Assembly (NCBI GenBank): GCA_039028935.1
Contig: JBCCHD010000017.1
Location: 1 to 64,000 of the forward strand
Direction of reading: 5' to 3'
DNA from: Pseudomonadota bacterium
Lineage (GTDB): Bacteria > Pseudomonadota > Gammaproteobacteria > Steroidobacterales > SZUA-146
Length of the DNA: 64,000 nt
A program made the translations under genes and the position numbers. Every line of letters starts with the position of its first letter. Position 1 is the stretch's first letter. Shown here piece after piece: positions 17,234 through 27,021 of this stretch. The notes below the pieces were generated by a model that worked only from the letters and a program-made list of their open reading frames with translations, made no database searches and had not been told where the DNA came from.

Positions 17234-20200
17234 GTCGAATCCTCTTTTTCTTGGTTCGACGGGGTCGACGCATGTGCAACGCCTTGTGTTCTTTTTTCGA
17301 CGGTCGAATCCGTGACCTGCTCGCGGACGGCTTGAGCGGCCCTAATGGAGACGGCCAGTTCGCGGACGCGAGCGTGATTGAGGCGACCCGTTTGCGGATC
17401 GAATAGCCCCCAGAGTGTGGCGCGAAAACGATTCGCAACGCAGTAACCGAGGTGACGATAGGCTTCAAACTGATTTTCGTCGAAAAATTGGTCGCCGGTC
17501 GTTTGGTGGGGGAACGCGCTGTGCTCTGCCGCGTACTGCCGAATATCCACGTAGTTGCTCACCACTTTTTCTGTTAGCGAGTTCTTAAGGTATAAGATCA
17601 GTCCATACTGATGTCCGTCATTGCCCTCGACGTCTGAGTATTCAATGACACCCATGGTGCCGTGCTTGGCCGCATAGCGATCACCGTCCTCTTTAAGCCC
17701 CACATCATCCAATTCAGGGAAATACAGATGCACACCAAAGTCCGTCCAGCACTTGCGTATGGCGTTTGCAAGATCCTCAAAGCGATGCTGCGGATCGCAA
17801 CCGGCGTCGGTCACCACGATCAGTCGACACCGTCGGCGTATCAACTCATAGATACCCAAATTGTCGAAGTGGCCGCCATCCGTCAGGTTGACCCAGTCCG
17901 ATGACCCGGTGGCTGAGCCGGTGAGTTCAGAAAAAAGCGGGCGTCCGGACCAAAAGGGGCGTTTGCGCCACCACGCCGTCCAGTCGGCAGCGTCTTGACC
18001 CGACGGCGTCGGTGCCGGGTTGCCAGCCCAGTAGCCCAGCCTCATATTAAACGCGGTGAGCAGGGCAGCGATTGCCGGAGACGTGTGATACCCCATATTT
18101 GGGCTAGCTGCTGCGCCAGATATGGCCAGTGCGGTGCCTAAGGTCAGACCGCGATCGTGGCGCTGCAGTGATTCACCCGACGTCACCCGTGTACGGGGGA
18201 CTTTTTCTGGATCCTGACCGGACGAGAACACACGGGTTACGCGATAACCGCCCACATCGATACCATGACTGTTCTTACTCGAAAAGCCAACAAAATTGGG
18301 GGTCAACGTGAAGGACGCGGCGCGCCGAGTCTGCCACGCTAGGTCGTCCCCGCCCGTCATGTTAACGGTGGCATTCACCAGCGGCAGGGGGCGCTGTCGA
18401 TCGAGTGCGGACAGCGGTATATCGTCGGCGGTATCGAATCCGGTGAAGGGGTGCGGCCGCCGTTGCTCAACCAACGAGGCGCCTAGATACGCACGCACCA
18501 GTCGATTGCGATACATCGCGTGAGCCGAAAAAATATTGATGTCCAGACCGATGGTGATGAACCCAAAGGCGGCGAGCGCCACGAGAAAGGCCACTCCAGA
18601 CTGAACGAACGAAATGGAACTCAATTCAGTGGCGGCGAGACCGATCGCTTCGGCCAGAGTTAGATCGCCCCGCCAATACGCGGCGTCGCCCATCGACACC
18701 ATGAGCGTGTTGAGTCCCCACGCAACGAGCATGGCCATGCCGATTAAAAACAGCCAAGGCGCGAGCAGCATGATGACGCGCTTGATCCAAGAAGACCGGG
18801 TTGATTGGTTGCTCCCAGCGAGGCCGCCGCTGGCATTACTCGCGATCAACGCACCGGCCCCTGACGCGCCCACCCAAGCAGCCAGCATCGCAAAACCGCC
18901 GTTGCCAAGCCAACGGAAAAGCGGCGGCGTGTAAAACACCAGAGCAAACACCACGAACCAAATTAAGATGGCGAAGAGTACAAACCCACCGATTCGTGCC
19001 CACCATTCGCGGTGCATCTCCGAAAACAAATCGCCGGATGTGCCGATATGAATGGTAACAATGAATGAAATTGCCAAAAGCAAAACAGGGGGGCCGGCGG
19101 TAATCAATGTGTGCAGATGGGTGGGTTGTCCGGCCCAGTCGGCACTGAGAAGATGTGCGCAGCCATACGCAATTCCGCCGAACACCAAACCGGAAACGAT
19201 CAGAGCGACTAAAGCGTGCAGGGCCTTAAGCGGCGCGCGAAAGAGTCTCTTGCGTTGCCCGCCAACCCGGCGAATACCGAACCGATACGCGCCGTACCCA
19301 CACGCCCAGGCGATCGAGTAGGTGATGACACCTAAAAGCAAGTAGCTCGATAAGGGGGCCACGCTGCCAATAAGAGGCGCCGATACCACGATCAACCAGC
19401 ACGCCACGACGCACCCAAATACCAGAGCGGAATTGACGATTCGCATGCGAAAAGAGGCGTCACCGACTGCCGTAGTGAAGTCGACACGCGACGTGCGTTC
19501 ATAGGTGTCTGGCGCCTCGCCGCGACCCCTGGGTTGGCGGCGTGCGCGAGTCGGAACGTTCGCGATCTGGCTGCCAAACACACCCAAAATGAACAGCAAA
19601 AGTACAATTCCGGCGGTGAGCAGAACGTCAGGCAACGTTGATCCAAACAGTCTTGTAGACACACGGAACGCAATGTTCTGCGCAACCGAGGAAACAACAT
19701 AGGGTACAAGCAGTAAACAGGCGAGCATGGAAATTAACGCCAGTTGGAGCAGTACAAGGTTGCGAATAAAGATGGAAACCAGCGCCAACATATCGCCGGA
19801 CAAACCAAGCTTCGGCACCAGATAATTGCTGTAGCGGCGCAGAAAACGCACCGCCGCGTGTTCGAGCGGTGGGAAACCACTGTTGGTGGGCGAAGCCGTC
19901 ATGCCAGATAACTCGTTCCACGTTGCGCCGGTGGTCGACTGTTCCTCATCGCACGGATGTGAGGTTACGCGGCCACTCATTTCGTTGACAAAGCTCGCGT
20001 CGGCGACACGTTCGGTTTTCGTCGCTTCCCGGTGAATCCAAGCGCTGAGCCACGACCCGATATAACCGCCACCCGAAACGGTGGACAGATAATCAAACCG
20101 TGAGAGCAGACTGTGACGCCGCTCGGCTTTATGATCCGGCGTCTTTTTGGCGAGCGCTTGGATAACGCCTAGATTGAAGGTAGCGCTACGAATGCCACCA

Positions 20201-20391
20201 CCTGAAAACGCCAAGCCAACAAGGTTACGCGAGTGCGCCGTCGTGTAAGGGGAACTTCCCTTATCGATTCGAGAAGGATCAACGTTTGCATCCGTATGGT
20301 TGGTCGTGTCATCCCGAAGCGACGCAATGGCCTCTAGCTCACGGGAGAGCACCTGTTCAAACGAGTAACTGGCCTTATCCGAAAGACTCAT
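17230..20391 (-). CDS. Giant membrane-bound patatin-like phospholipase
   Basis: This 1053-residue protein has the patatin lipase fold split by a large membrane region. The oxyanion motif GGGIRSATFNLG is at 64-75 and the nucleophile in STVSGGGYIG at 103-112, probably Ser106. The catalytic Asp is in LTDGGHFDNLG near 838. Between about 205 and 620 there are roughly ten hydrophobic segments. Patatins hydrolyse acyl ester bonds of lipids by a Ser-Asp dyad; here the catalytic parts flank the membrane domain. The gene shares a four-base overlap with the amidohydrolase lipoprotein. The natural lipid substrate is unknown. Confidence 0.88.
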   Translation of the reverse strand: MSLSDKASYSFEQVLSRELEAIASLRDDTTNHTDANVDPSRIDKGSSPYTTAHSRNLVGLAFSGGGIRSATFNLGVIQALAKKTPDHKAERRHSLLSRFDYLSTVSGGGYIGSWLSAWIHREATKTERVADASFVNEMSGRVTSHPCDEEQSTTGATWNELSGMTASPTNSGFPPLEHAAVRFLRRYSNYLVPKLGLSGDMLALVSIFIRNLVLLQLALISMLACLLLVPYVVSSVAQNIAFRVSTRLFGSTLPDVLLTAGIVLLLFILGVFGSQIANVPTRARRQPRGRGEAPDTYERTSRVDFTTAVGDASFRMRIVNSALVFGCVVACWLIVVSAPLIGSVAPLSSYLLLGVITYSIAWACGYGAYRFGIRRVGGQRKRLFRAPLKALHALVALIVSGLVFGGIAYGCAHLLSADWAGQPTHLHTLITAGPPVLLLAISFIVTIHIGTSGDLFSEMHREWWARIGGFVLFAILIWFVVFALVFYTPPLFRWLGNGGFAMLAAWVGASGAGALIASNASGGLAGSNQSTRSSWIKRVIMLLAPWLFLIGMAMLVAWGLNTLMVSMGDAAYWRGDLTLAEAIGLAATELSSISFVQSGVAFLVALAAFGFITIGLDINIFSAHAMYRNRLVRAYLGASLVEQRRPHPFTGFDTADDIPLSALDRQRPLPLVNATVNMTGGDDLAWQTRRAASFTLTPNFVGFSSKNSHGIDVGGYRVTRVFSSGQDPEKVPRTRVTSGESLQRHDRGLTLGTALAISGAAASPNMGYHTSPAIAALLTAFNMRLGYWAGNPAPTPSGQDAADWTAWWRKRPFWSGRPLFSELTGSATGSSDWVNLTDGGHFDNLGIYELIRRRCRLIVVTDAGCDPQHRFEDLANAIRKCWTDFGVHLYFPELDDVGLKEDGDRYAAKHGTMGVIEYSDVEGNDGHQYGLILYLKNSLTEKVVSNYVDIRQYAAEHSAFPHQTTGDQFFDENQFEAYRHLGYCVANRFRATLWGLFDPQTGRLNHARVRELAVSIRAAQAVREQVTDSTVEKRTQGVAHASTPSNQEKEDST

Positions 20392-20693
20392 CGCACATTC
20401 CTAATGCTAGTTTAGCTTGAGAGGTGAGAACGGCTATCACCTTGAATCCTAACGCGATGTCGATCAAAATTCACGGCTAATTGCGCCCGACATGCGTCAA
20501 CGCAAACCGCAAGTGGTTGAAATTAGCCGTGTGAACCCGGGATAAGAATGAGCCGCCTGCACCGTCTGACGACGTCATTCCTCAGACTCAATACCCATGC
20601 GCTACGCACGAACACGCGCACTCGCGCAAAAGGCGGGGAAACGTCGGTCAATACGACGCCACGCTTGCGTTCATCGAAATGTGGGCGTGCAGC
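20392..20693. other. Intergenic region, no recognisable gene
   Basis: This 302-bp gap lies upstream of the patatin gene and downstream of the MerC-like gene. It must hold the patatin promoter, but no clear motif or coding frame was seen. Confidence 0.4.
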
Positions 20694-21089
20694 TTAACTT
20701 CGGTGACAAAGCCAATAGTTACGAACGTGGGCCGTAACAATCATGAGTGACGCAATCACCATTAGGCGACGTTCCCAGTCGTGTCCGAATAAATCGTGGC
20801 CGACCGTTGCGAGTGTAATGAAGAGGGTCAAGCTGATGGCACCCAGGGTGAGAACGAGCCAATCTCGATGATGTCGAGATCCGATAAAAAACGCGATAAA
20901 GGCACTGGGCACAACAACAAACAGCAGCAACCAATGGAAGGCATCCTCATTGAGCAGCAGTGGGGGCAGGGAGCTGCCCGTTACCAACAGCGTGGGGAGT
21001 AGCAAACAGTGAACCGTGCAGACAATGGAGCCAAAGGCGCCAATGCCGTCGGCGATACGTTGGATAATCCCAGAATCGGATGCAATCAT
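20694..21089 (-). CDS. MerC-like small membrane protein
   Basis: The protein has about 131 residues from the ATG at 21089. It contains four hydrophobic segments and the CTVHCLLLP motif in the first, which is the cysteine pair of MerC-type proteins. MerC is known as a mercury transporter, but MerC-domain genes also appear next to zinc-uptake genes. The ATG at 21089 is preferred over the long frame to 21251, whose extra 54 residues have no membrane character. It is divergent from the ZrgA-like gene and may share control with it. Confidence 0.8.
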   Translation of the reverse strand: MIASDSGIIQRIADGIGAFGSIVCTVHCLLLPTLLVTGSSLPPLLLNEDAFHWLLLFVVVPSAFIAFFIGSRHHRDWLVLTLGAISLTLFITLATVGHDLFGHDWERRLMVIASLMIVTAHVRNYWLCHRS

Positions 21090-21286
21090 GGTGGTCGGTA
21101 AGTGGAGGCCAACGGATGAATATACGGCATTTTGGCAGGGGCGCAAGCGCTTTGGCGGGTCACCATTCAATTGTGCCGATACGCGCGACGAAACGTTGGA
21201 TTCAGGGCAGATATTGCGAACCCAGCGGGGTATTATAGTGTCAAAGAGCACTGTACCTCGATGACTTAATGAATAGGGCCAAATCT

Positions 21287-22150
21287 ATGCGGACAATCGA
21301 TACGAGACTCCTTCCATTTGTTCTGATCGCGTTTGGTCTCAGCGCATGCGGCGACCAGCATGACCATCATTCGCACGAGAGTTCGGACAACCACGACGCC
21401 GTGGCTGATCATGACGCGCACGCATCAGGCGACCACGAAGAAAACCACCACGACGGGGATCATGACGATCACATTAGTCCTGGCGAAGTTGGTGAATCCG
21501 CTGACGCGGGTACCGTACGGCAAATTGGTGCACACCTACATGGTGATGCGAAGCTGGCCATCGCGCTTGAAAACAACACGCTTTTTATCGAGTTTGAAAC
21601 GCCCGTCTATAATCTCACGGGATTCGAGTATGCCCCGGCAACAGCCGAAGAACGCGCCGCGGTTAAAACCGCCGAACAGCAGCTCGCTTCGCCCGGCACG
21701 CTCTTTGAACTCAACGCCGAAGCCGACTGCCGAGCTGCAGAGGTTAACCCGAAGCTGACGTTCGATGATGATCATTCGGACGATCACTCAAGTGATCATG
21801 ATGACCATAGTGAAGATGGTCACGATGACGAGCATGACAAAGACGGCCACGAAGAGGATCATCACGCGCATGAGGATCACGGCAAGGACAGCCATGACAA
21901 GGACCATGAAGGCCACGATGGTGACCACGCAAAAGAGGGCCACGATGACGATCATTCCAGCGAACATCGAGATACGCGTGTCACCTATCAGTTTCGTTGC
22001 GGCCAACCCGCGCGACTGACGGCGATCACGGTGCGCTTGTTTGAGGCGTTTCCGCGACTTGAAGCGCTCGACGCCATTTATCTTGATGACGATCAGCAGC
22101 TTTCAAAATCGCTCTCGCCCTCGGATAACACTCTCAACCTGAAACGTTAA
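21287..22150 (+). CDS. zrgA: ZrgA-like His/Asp-rich zinc-binding lipoprotein (DUF2796)
   Basis: The protein has about 287 residues from the ATG at 21287. It has a lipoprotein signal ending in GLSACG and two His/Asp-rich stretches (directly after the lipobox and around 160-230), built of repeated DHD, HDGDHDD and GHEEDHH units. Between them lies the DUF2796/ZrgA core starting IGAHLHGDAKLAIA. ZrgA was described as a component of a Zur-controlled zinc uptake system in Vibrio. The His-rich parts should bind zinc in the periplasm. A purine-rich AGGG about 10 bases before 21287 favours that start over 21269. The next three genes follow closely and form an operon. Confidence 0.9.
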   Translation: MRTIDTRLLPFVLIAFGLSACGDQHDHHSHESSDNHDAVADHDAHASGDHEENHHDGDHDDHISPGEVGESADAGTVRQIGAHLHGDAKLAIALENNTLFIEFETPVYNLTGFEYAPATAEERAAVKTAEQQLASPGTLFELNAEADCRAAEVNPKLTFDDDHSDDHSSDHDDHSEDGHDDEHDKDGHEEDHHAHEDHGKDSHDKDHEGHDGDHAKEGHDDDHSSEHRDTRVTYQFRCGQPARLTAITVRLFEAFPRLEALDAIYLDDDQQLSKSLSPSDNTLNLKR

Positions 22151-22160
22151 AGAGCTCTGT

Positions 22161-22799
22161 ATGAAACGTGTGATCCCTTTTTTGTGGCTCGTCATCGCAG
22201 TCTGTCTAGCAGGCTGTTCGAACGATGCGAGCGACGCCACCGATATGACGCCCGAGCAACAAGCCGCCAAACTAAAAACCGTGGAAATCAGTTGGGAGCA
22301 GCTGATGCCCAAAGGTGAGGAGGAACGCCTCGAGGCACTGTATTCGCAATACTACGCTGAGCTGGAAAGGCAGTTTCAAGAAGACGCTGAGGCCTTAGCG
22401 AGTGGCAATCTGCCCGAAGGCGAATCTCAGGATTTGGTTGCGGCGATTGTCGAGGGCAGTGCAAACGACACGATGGAGCAGATCGGCACCTACAACACGG
22501 TGCCCGAACTCAATGGTCAGTCGGTCAGAATCCCCGGTTACGTCGTGCCGTTTGATTTCAGTGCCGACGCCCTCTATACCGAGTTTTTACTTGTTCCGTA
22601 TTTTGGTGCGTGCCTGCACACGCCGCCGCCGCCGCCCAATCAAATCGTCTTTGTGAAGGCTGAGCCTGGCGCTTTGATCGCCGATTTGTATGAGCCGGTT
22701 TGGGTAGAGGGTGTACTCAAAACGGGACAGTTTGATTCGACGCTGGGCAATAGTGCGTATGAATTGACGCTGAAGAAAGTCGAGGCCTATGCCTACTGA
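22161..22799 (+). CDS. DUF3299 lipoprotein
   Basis: This 212-residue lipoprotein has signal and lipobox CLAGC. The DUF3299 core contains RIPGYVVPFDF and the CLHTPPPPPNQ motif, whose Cys and His could bind metal. DUF3299 proteins usually sit next to ABC transporters of the MacB/LolD type, as here: the start lies 10 bp after zrgA and the 3' end overlaps the ATPase gene by 11 bp. The job is probably periplasmic support of the transporter. Confidence 0.88.
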   Translation: MKRVIPFLWLVIAVCLAGCSNDASDATDMTPEQQAAKLKTVEISWEQLMPKGEEERLEALYSQYYAELERQFQEDAEALASGNLPEGESQDLVAAIVEGSANDTMEQIGTYNTVPELNGQSVRIPGYVVPFDFSADALYTEFLLVPYFGACLHTPPPPPNQIVFVKAEPGALIADLYEPVWVEGVLKTGQFDSTLGNSAYELTLKKVEAYAY

Positions 22800-23496
22800 G
22801 TCGGTCCTTGAGCTGCAAGCGGTACGATTCGGTTGGGAAGCCGGCCACGAACTCATACACATTGATCACTTTGCCATCGCGTCCGGTGAAAGCGTTTTTT
22901 TGCAGGGGCCAAGTGGTTCGGGCAAGAGCACCTTACTGGGTTTAATCGGCGGGGTGGTGTCCCCTCAGGCCGGTGAAATCACGATTCGAGGAGTCAAACT
23001 GGTTTCTCAGGTGCCCGCGGCACGTGATCGTATTCGCGCCGATCATTTGGGCATTATTTTTCAACAATTTAACCTGTTGCCCTATTTAACCGTGATCGAC
23101 AACATCACGTTGCCTTGCCTGTTTTCTCGTGTACGCCTGGCGCGCAGTCGTCAACACTATGGCGATCCTCGGAAGGAAGCGTTAACCCTACTGGATCGCC
23201 TTGGACTGCCCCAAGCGGTGGTTCAGCAGCCGGTGAGTAAATTGAGCGTCGGACAACAACAGCGCGTGGCCGTCGCACGAGCGCTCATCGGTGGTCCGAG
23301 CCTGATTATTGCCGATGAACCGACGTCAGCGCTCGACACAGAAAATCGCGATCGATTTATTGAGCTACTCAACCAACAGCGACGGGAACTCAACTCCAGT
23401 TTACTGTTTGTGAGTCACGATCCGACGCTAGCAAAGCACTTTGACCGCGTGGAGGCCATTGATCAGATCAATGCCATCCGGGTGGCCGAATCATGA
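22789..23496 (+). CDS. ABC transporter ATP-binding protein (MacB/LolD type)
   Basis: This 235-residue cytoplasmic ATPase has Walker A GPSGSGKST, Q-loop FQQFNLLPYLTV, signature LSVGQQQR, Walker B LIIADEPTSALD and H-loop FVSHD. It is of the lipoprotein/macrolide-export (LolD/MacB) class rather than a typical zinc importer ZnuC. It overlaps the preceding DUF3299 gene and the following permease gene (ATGA), which indicates translational coupling. Confidence 0.95.
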   Translation: MPTESVLELQAVRFGWEAGHELIHIDHFAIASGESVFLQGPSGSGKSTLLGLIGGVVSPQAGEITIRGVKLVSQVPAARDRIRADHLGIIFQQFNLLPYLTVIDNITLPCLFSRVRLARSRQHYGDPRKEALTLLDRLGLPQAVVQQPVSKLSVGQQQRVAVARALIGGPSLIIADEPTSALDTENRDRFIELLNQQRRELNSSLLFVSHDPTLAKHFDRVEAIDQINAIRVAES

Positions 23497-24764
23497 ATCG
23501 TTTTCCTGTACTGAAGCTGGCGCTGGAGTCGCTAAAGTCTCGGCGAATGACCGCGCTACTGACGATCATTTCTATTGCGACCGCCGTCGCATTGTTTATC
23601 GCCGTCGAAAACTTGCGGCATGGTTCTCGCGAGAGTTTTGAGCGAACTATTTCGGGCACGGATTTAATTGTTGGTGCGCGATCAAGCGCCATTAATTTGG
23701 TGTTGTACTCCGTGTTTCAAATTGGTGATGCCACCAACAATGTGAGCTGGGAAACATACGAAGAGATCGCCGACCGTGACGAAGTGAAATGGACCGTACC
23801 GATCAGTTTGGGCGACACCCATAAAGGTTATCGTGTCGTGGGCACGACCGATGCGTATTTTGCGCATTATCGCTACGCCAGCGATGAATCGCTTCGGTTT
23901 GCCGAAGGCGGCATATTCGATGACCTATTCGACATCGTCATCGGCGCCGAAGTGGGGCGGAGGCTCAACTACACGCTCGGCAGTACACTGACACTGTCTC
24001 ATGGAACGGGCGGAACGAGTTTTTCAGAGCACAAAGACAAACCGTTTCGCGTGTCCGGCGTACTCGCACCCACCGGCACACCGGTGGACCGCACGGTCAT
24101 CGTGAGTCTACCGGCCATCGAGGCCATTCATCTTGGTTGGAAAAACGGCACACCGACCGGCATGAGTCGGGCGTTAACGCCCGAACGCGTTCGCGAGCTC
24201 AATCTCCAACCTGGAGATATAACCGCCATTTATTTGGCGGCCACGTCACGCATCCAAACGCTGAAGCTGCAGCGCGATTTGAATACGTATCGTGCTGAGC
24301 CACTCCAGGCGGTTATACCAGGCGTGGCGCTCAGTCGACTTTGGCAAATGATGTCGGTTGCCGAACGCGCGCTAGCCACGGTATCCGCATTTGTCATTTT
24401 CGTGGGACTCGTCGGCATCGTCACCTCCATTTTGACCAATCTCAATGAGCGCAGACGCGAAATGGCGATTCTGCGCTCGGTCGGTGCGCGACCTCGTCAT
24501 ATCGTCGCGCTGCTGGTCAGCGAAGCGGCCTTGCTTGCCTTCATCGGCGCAACACTGGGCGTTATGTTGGTTTACGGCGTGAGTTGGTTGGTCAAAGACT
24601 GGCTCTCCTCACACTTCAACCTCGGTACCCTAGCATTAGCACCCGGTGGCTTTGATATCGCCGTCGTGGCGGTGATCACGCTGTTGGCCGCTTTGTTTGG
24701 TATCCCGCCCGCGTTGGTTGCGCTTAAGCGATCGCTCGCCGACGGCCTGTCGATACGTGTGTGA
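23493..24764 (+). CDS. ABC transporter permease, FtsX/MacB family
   Basis: This 423-residue inner-membrane protein has one N-terminal segment, a large periplasmic MacB-like domain (about 45-275) and three C-terminal segments including the FtsX-type ILTNLNERRREMAILRSVGA loop. It pairs with the ATPase before it. The unit zrgA-DUF3299-ATPase-permease resembles the zinc-regulated zrg operon described in Vibrio, so a role in zinc acquisition or envelope zinc handling is likely by context; transport direction is not proven. Confidence 0.93.
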   Translation: MNRFPVLKLALESLKSRRMTALLTIISIATAVALFIAVENLRHGSRESFERTISGTDLIVGARSSAINLVLYSVFQIGDATNNVSWETYEEIADRDEVKWTVPISLGDTHKGYRVVGTTDAYFAHYRYASDESLRFAEGGIFDDLFDIVIGAEVGRRLNYTLGSTLTLSHGTGGTSFSEHKDKPFRVSGVLAPTGTPVDRTVIVSLPAIEAIHLGWKNGTPTGMSRALTPERVRELNLQPGDITAIYLAATSRIQTLKLQRDLNTYRAEPLQAVIPGVALSRLWQMMSVAERALATVSAFVIFVGLVGIVTSILTNLNERRREMAILRSVGARPRHIVALLVSEAALLAFIGATLGVMLVYGVSWLVKDWLSSHFNLGTLALAPGGFDIAVVAVITLLAALFGIPPALVALKRSLADGLSIRV

Positions 24765-24814
24765 GTGTCGGTGCCGATCTTTAAACAGGGGCACCGTTGT
24801 AAGACGGCAATCAG

Positions 24815-25126
24815 CTACTGATTACGCGCGGTATCTTCCGTCGTGTCGTCTTTTTTTTCATCGAGCTGACTCTTTGCCGAATTCGATGCACGGAGGGCGG
24901 TGTTAGAGAAACTGGGACGCGTGCGTTTCGCCGCCTTGGCCGCCGCATCGGCACTTACCGACGAGTAGGTCGTTGTCTCGCCATAGGCGTTGGCATCTGG
25001 ATTGTAGGGTTGCCACTTCATACCGTAAGGGCTTCCACCAAATCCGTCATGAAACCCGCACGCCAGCGCGCATGGGGAGAGGGCGAGTGCCGCGACGAGC
25101 GCCGCTGCATGGAGTCGAGAGATCAT
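24815..25126 (-). CDS. Small secreted unknown protein
   Basis: This 103-residue protein has a signal peptide (AAALVAALALSPCALACG) and a Gly/Asn-rich start GFHDGFGGSPYGMKWQPYNP, then a charged, probably disordered C terminus. I do not recognise a family with certainty. It converges with the permease gene. Its upstream 25130-25240 region is very AT-rich (aataatatatcc, gatattattgatattt), consistent with a promoter. Confidence 0.65.
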   Translation of the reverse strand: MISRLHAAALVAALALSPCALACGFHDGFGGSPYGMKWQPYNPDANAYGETTTYSSVSADAAAKAAKRTRPSFSNTALRASNSAKSQLDEKKDDTTEDTARNQ

Positions 25127-25289
25127 GGCGTAAGTCTATGAAACCGACCGAGAAAGTCAAGTCGCCGCCCATTAGCTCGAAATAATATATCCTTAAAAAT
25201 CAGAATGATATTATTGATATTTAAGAGACAGCTTGAAGCTGTGTTAAACACATTTTACGTTTTGGGCGGTGCTCCACCTCCCAATTCCG

Positions 25290-26996
25290 CTAATCGTTGA
25301 AGGCACCAATGTTGCCGCCGTAGCGGCCAGTACCGAGCGTAGCGGGATTTTGCGGAGTGAAGTCCCCGTTTGTTTCGTTCACAAAATCCGGATCAGCCCA
25401 GATCGTTGACTGATCGGGATTGATGCTCAACTCGCCGCCCTCAAAGTCTGACAGCGCTGTTTGCCAAGCCGGTAGACCGACAAATCGGTATGCCGTCAAA
25501 GTCCCAAGATCCAAGGTCCAGGCTGGGCCTGATCCTTGCCACACCATATTGTTATCGCTGTACGCAATCGAGTTTTGAATCGATGGGCTAAACGGGCGCT
25601 GTGACACCAGCAAATCGGCGCCGGGCCGAACAAACAAATTGTTGTAGTTCTCGAAGAGCGCGATGCCGTTCAAATTGAGCGCTGGTCCGGTCACATCTAC
25701 AAACGTGTTATTGAAGACTTTCACGCCCTGCGACTGTGTACCGGCACGATCAAGATCGGAGTCCAATACCGACTCACTCGTGCGAACCAGATTGCCGAGA
25801 AATTCGATGTCCTGCATCTGCCCAAGTCGATTGGCATCGGCTTGGAGGTGCAGGGCGCGCGCAACGTTTTCAAATTCGTTTTGTCGAACGCTCACCGCGT
25901 TCATCGCGCTACCGGCCGTACGCAATGTCACGCCCGCGTCGACCGAATGAATGACATTGTCTTCAATACGGATATCGCTCACTGCGTCGTTTGCGACGGC
26001 CGGCGAAGACGTGACGGAAGACGATGAATACACGTCATGAATGCGATTTTCTTTTATCTGCGACTCGCGTGTATTGGCCAGTCGAATGCCGCCGACATCA
26101 TGATTGCCAAACACGTTTCTAATCAGTGTGCGCTCAATCGTAATGTCGGAGGTTGTACAGCCTGATAGAGACGTCGTGATACCGGCGTCGTTGGTCTGAC
26201 GAATTTCGATGTTGCGCACGATGACGTGGCTCACGCAGTTCAACAACAACCCCACCACTGGCTCATCGCTCGACGCTGCCGTTTTACCTTGATCGATCAC
26301 CGGCGTCGGAAAATCGCCCACAATCGTGATTGGCAGGTCTAGGAGGCCGGACTGGTTGAGCACAAATCCTCGAACGCCATCGACCGCCGTGCTGTCGTTA
26401 TCGCGATACGGCGAGGCGGCCGGTTCGATAATGAGCGTATCACCGGGTTCAAGGATATCGAGTCCTCGCTGTAGCGAGGCAAAGGGCGCCGTAATGCCGT
26501 CATTGTCATCGGACGCAGTGGGATCATCCGCATCGACTACGTAGGTTTTGCGCCCATCTGCAGTGCCACTGTCGCCGGTGCCGCCGTCCCCGGAGCCACT
26601 GTCTCCCGAGTCATTGTCACCCGAGCCATCACCGCCCGAATTATCACCCCCCGAGTCATCGCCGCCAGAATCGCTGCCGCCGTCGTCGCCACCGGAATCA
26701 CCGCCGCCGCTGTCATCGCCGCCTGAGTCGCTGCCACCTGAGTCGCTGCCGCCGTCACCGGTTCCGCCGTCGTCACTGCCCGCACCGCTGTCATTGCCCG
26801 ACGAGTCATTATTGCCCCCATCGCTCGCGCCCGTGTTGGTATCCGCAGCGGGATCGATTTCGGCCCGGTCGCCACCGCTCACGGAATTACCGCAGGCGGA
26901 GAGTGATAGGCACACCAAAAATACCAATAAACCGTTGGTTAACTGACGAACAAATCGGGACGGTCGGCTACGACCAATCAGGGCGGAGAAAAACAT
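25290..26996 (-). CDS. Parallel beta-helix lipoprotein with Gly/Ser/Asp-rich linker
   Basis: This 568-residue lipoprotein (lipobox LSACG) carries a long low-complexity linker made of repeating GGDDSGG/SDSGG units (about 45-150) and then a right-handed parallel beta-helix of the pectate-lyase type (TYVVDADDP, then SLQRGLDILEPGDTLII, IVRNIEIRQTNDAGI, repeated short strands). The beta-helix may bind or cut a surface polysaccharide; no catalytic residue is obvious. Its ATG lies about 25 bp from the Zur-box-like palindrome at 27022, so zinc control is likely, shared with the divergent operon. Confidence 0.82.
   Translation of the reverse strand: MFFSALIGRSRPSRFVRQLTNGLLVFLVCLSLSACGNSVSGGDRAEIDPAADTNTGASDGGNNDSSGNDSGAGSDDGGTGDGGSDSGGSDSGGDDSGGGDSGGDDGGSDSGGDDSGGDNSGGDGSGDNDSGDSGSGDGGTGDSGTADGRKTYVVDADDPTASDDNDGITAPFASLQRGLDILEPGDTLIIEPAASPYRDNDSTAVDGVRGFVLNQSGLLDLPITIVGDFPTPVIDQGKTAASSDEPVVGLLLNCVSHVIVRNIEIRQTNDAGITTSLSGCTTSDITIERTLIRNVFGNHDVGGIRLANTRESQIKENRIHDVYSSSSVTSSPAVANDAVSDIRIEDNVIHSVDAGVTLRTAGSAMNAVSVRQNEFENVARALHLQADANRLGQMQDIEFLGNLVRTSESVLDSDLDRAGTQSQGVKVFNNTFVDVTGPALNLNGIALFENYNNLFVRPGADLLVSQRPFSPSIQNSIAYSDNNMVWQGSGPAWTLDLGTLTAYRFVGLPAWQTALSDFEGGELSINPDQSTIWADPDFVNETNGDFTPQNPATLGTGRYGGNIGAFND
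26565..26850. repeat. Low-complexity tandem coding repeat (Gly/Ser/Asp linker)
   Basis: Short repeated units such as ccgcctgagtcgctgcca and variants encode the Gly-Ser-Asp linker of the beta-helix lipoprotein. The unit boundaries are irregular, so length variation by slippage is possible. Confidence 0.75.
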
Positions 26997-27021
26997 GGTG
27001 ACAAAGCTTGCTACTGCGTTC

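Noticed and set aside
25190..25240. AT-rich gatattattgatattt as another Zur site
   Set aside because: Half-site spacing is wrong and symmetry is poor; called only as a likely promoter.
26548..26946. Antisense Pro/Ser-rich frame opposite the beta-helix linker
   Set aside because: It is a mirror of the repeated Gly/Ser/Asp codons and has no independent signal.
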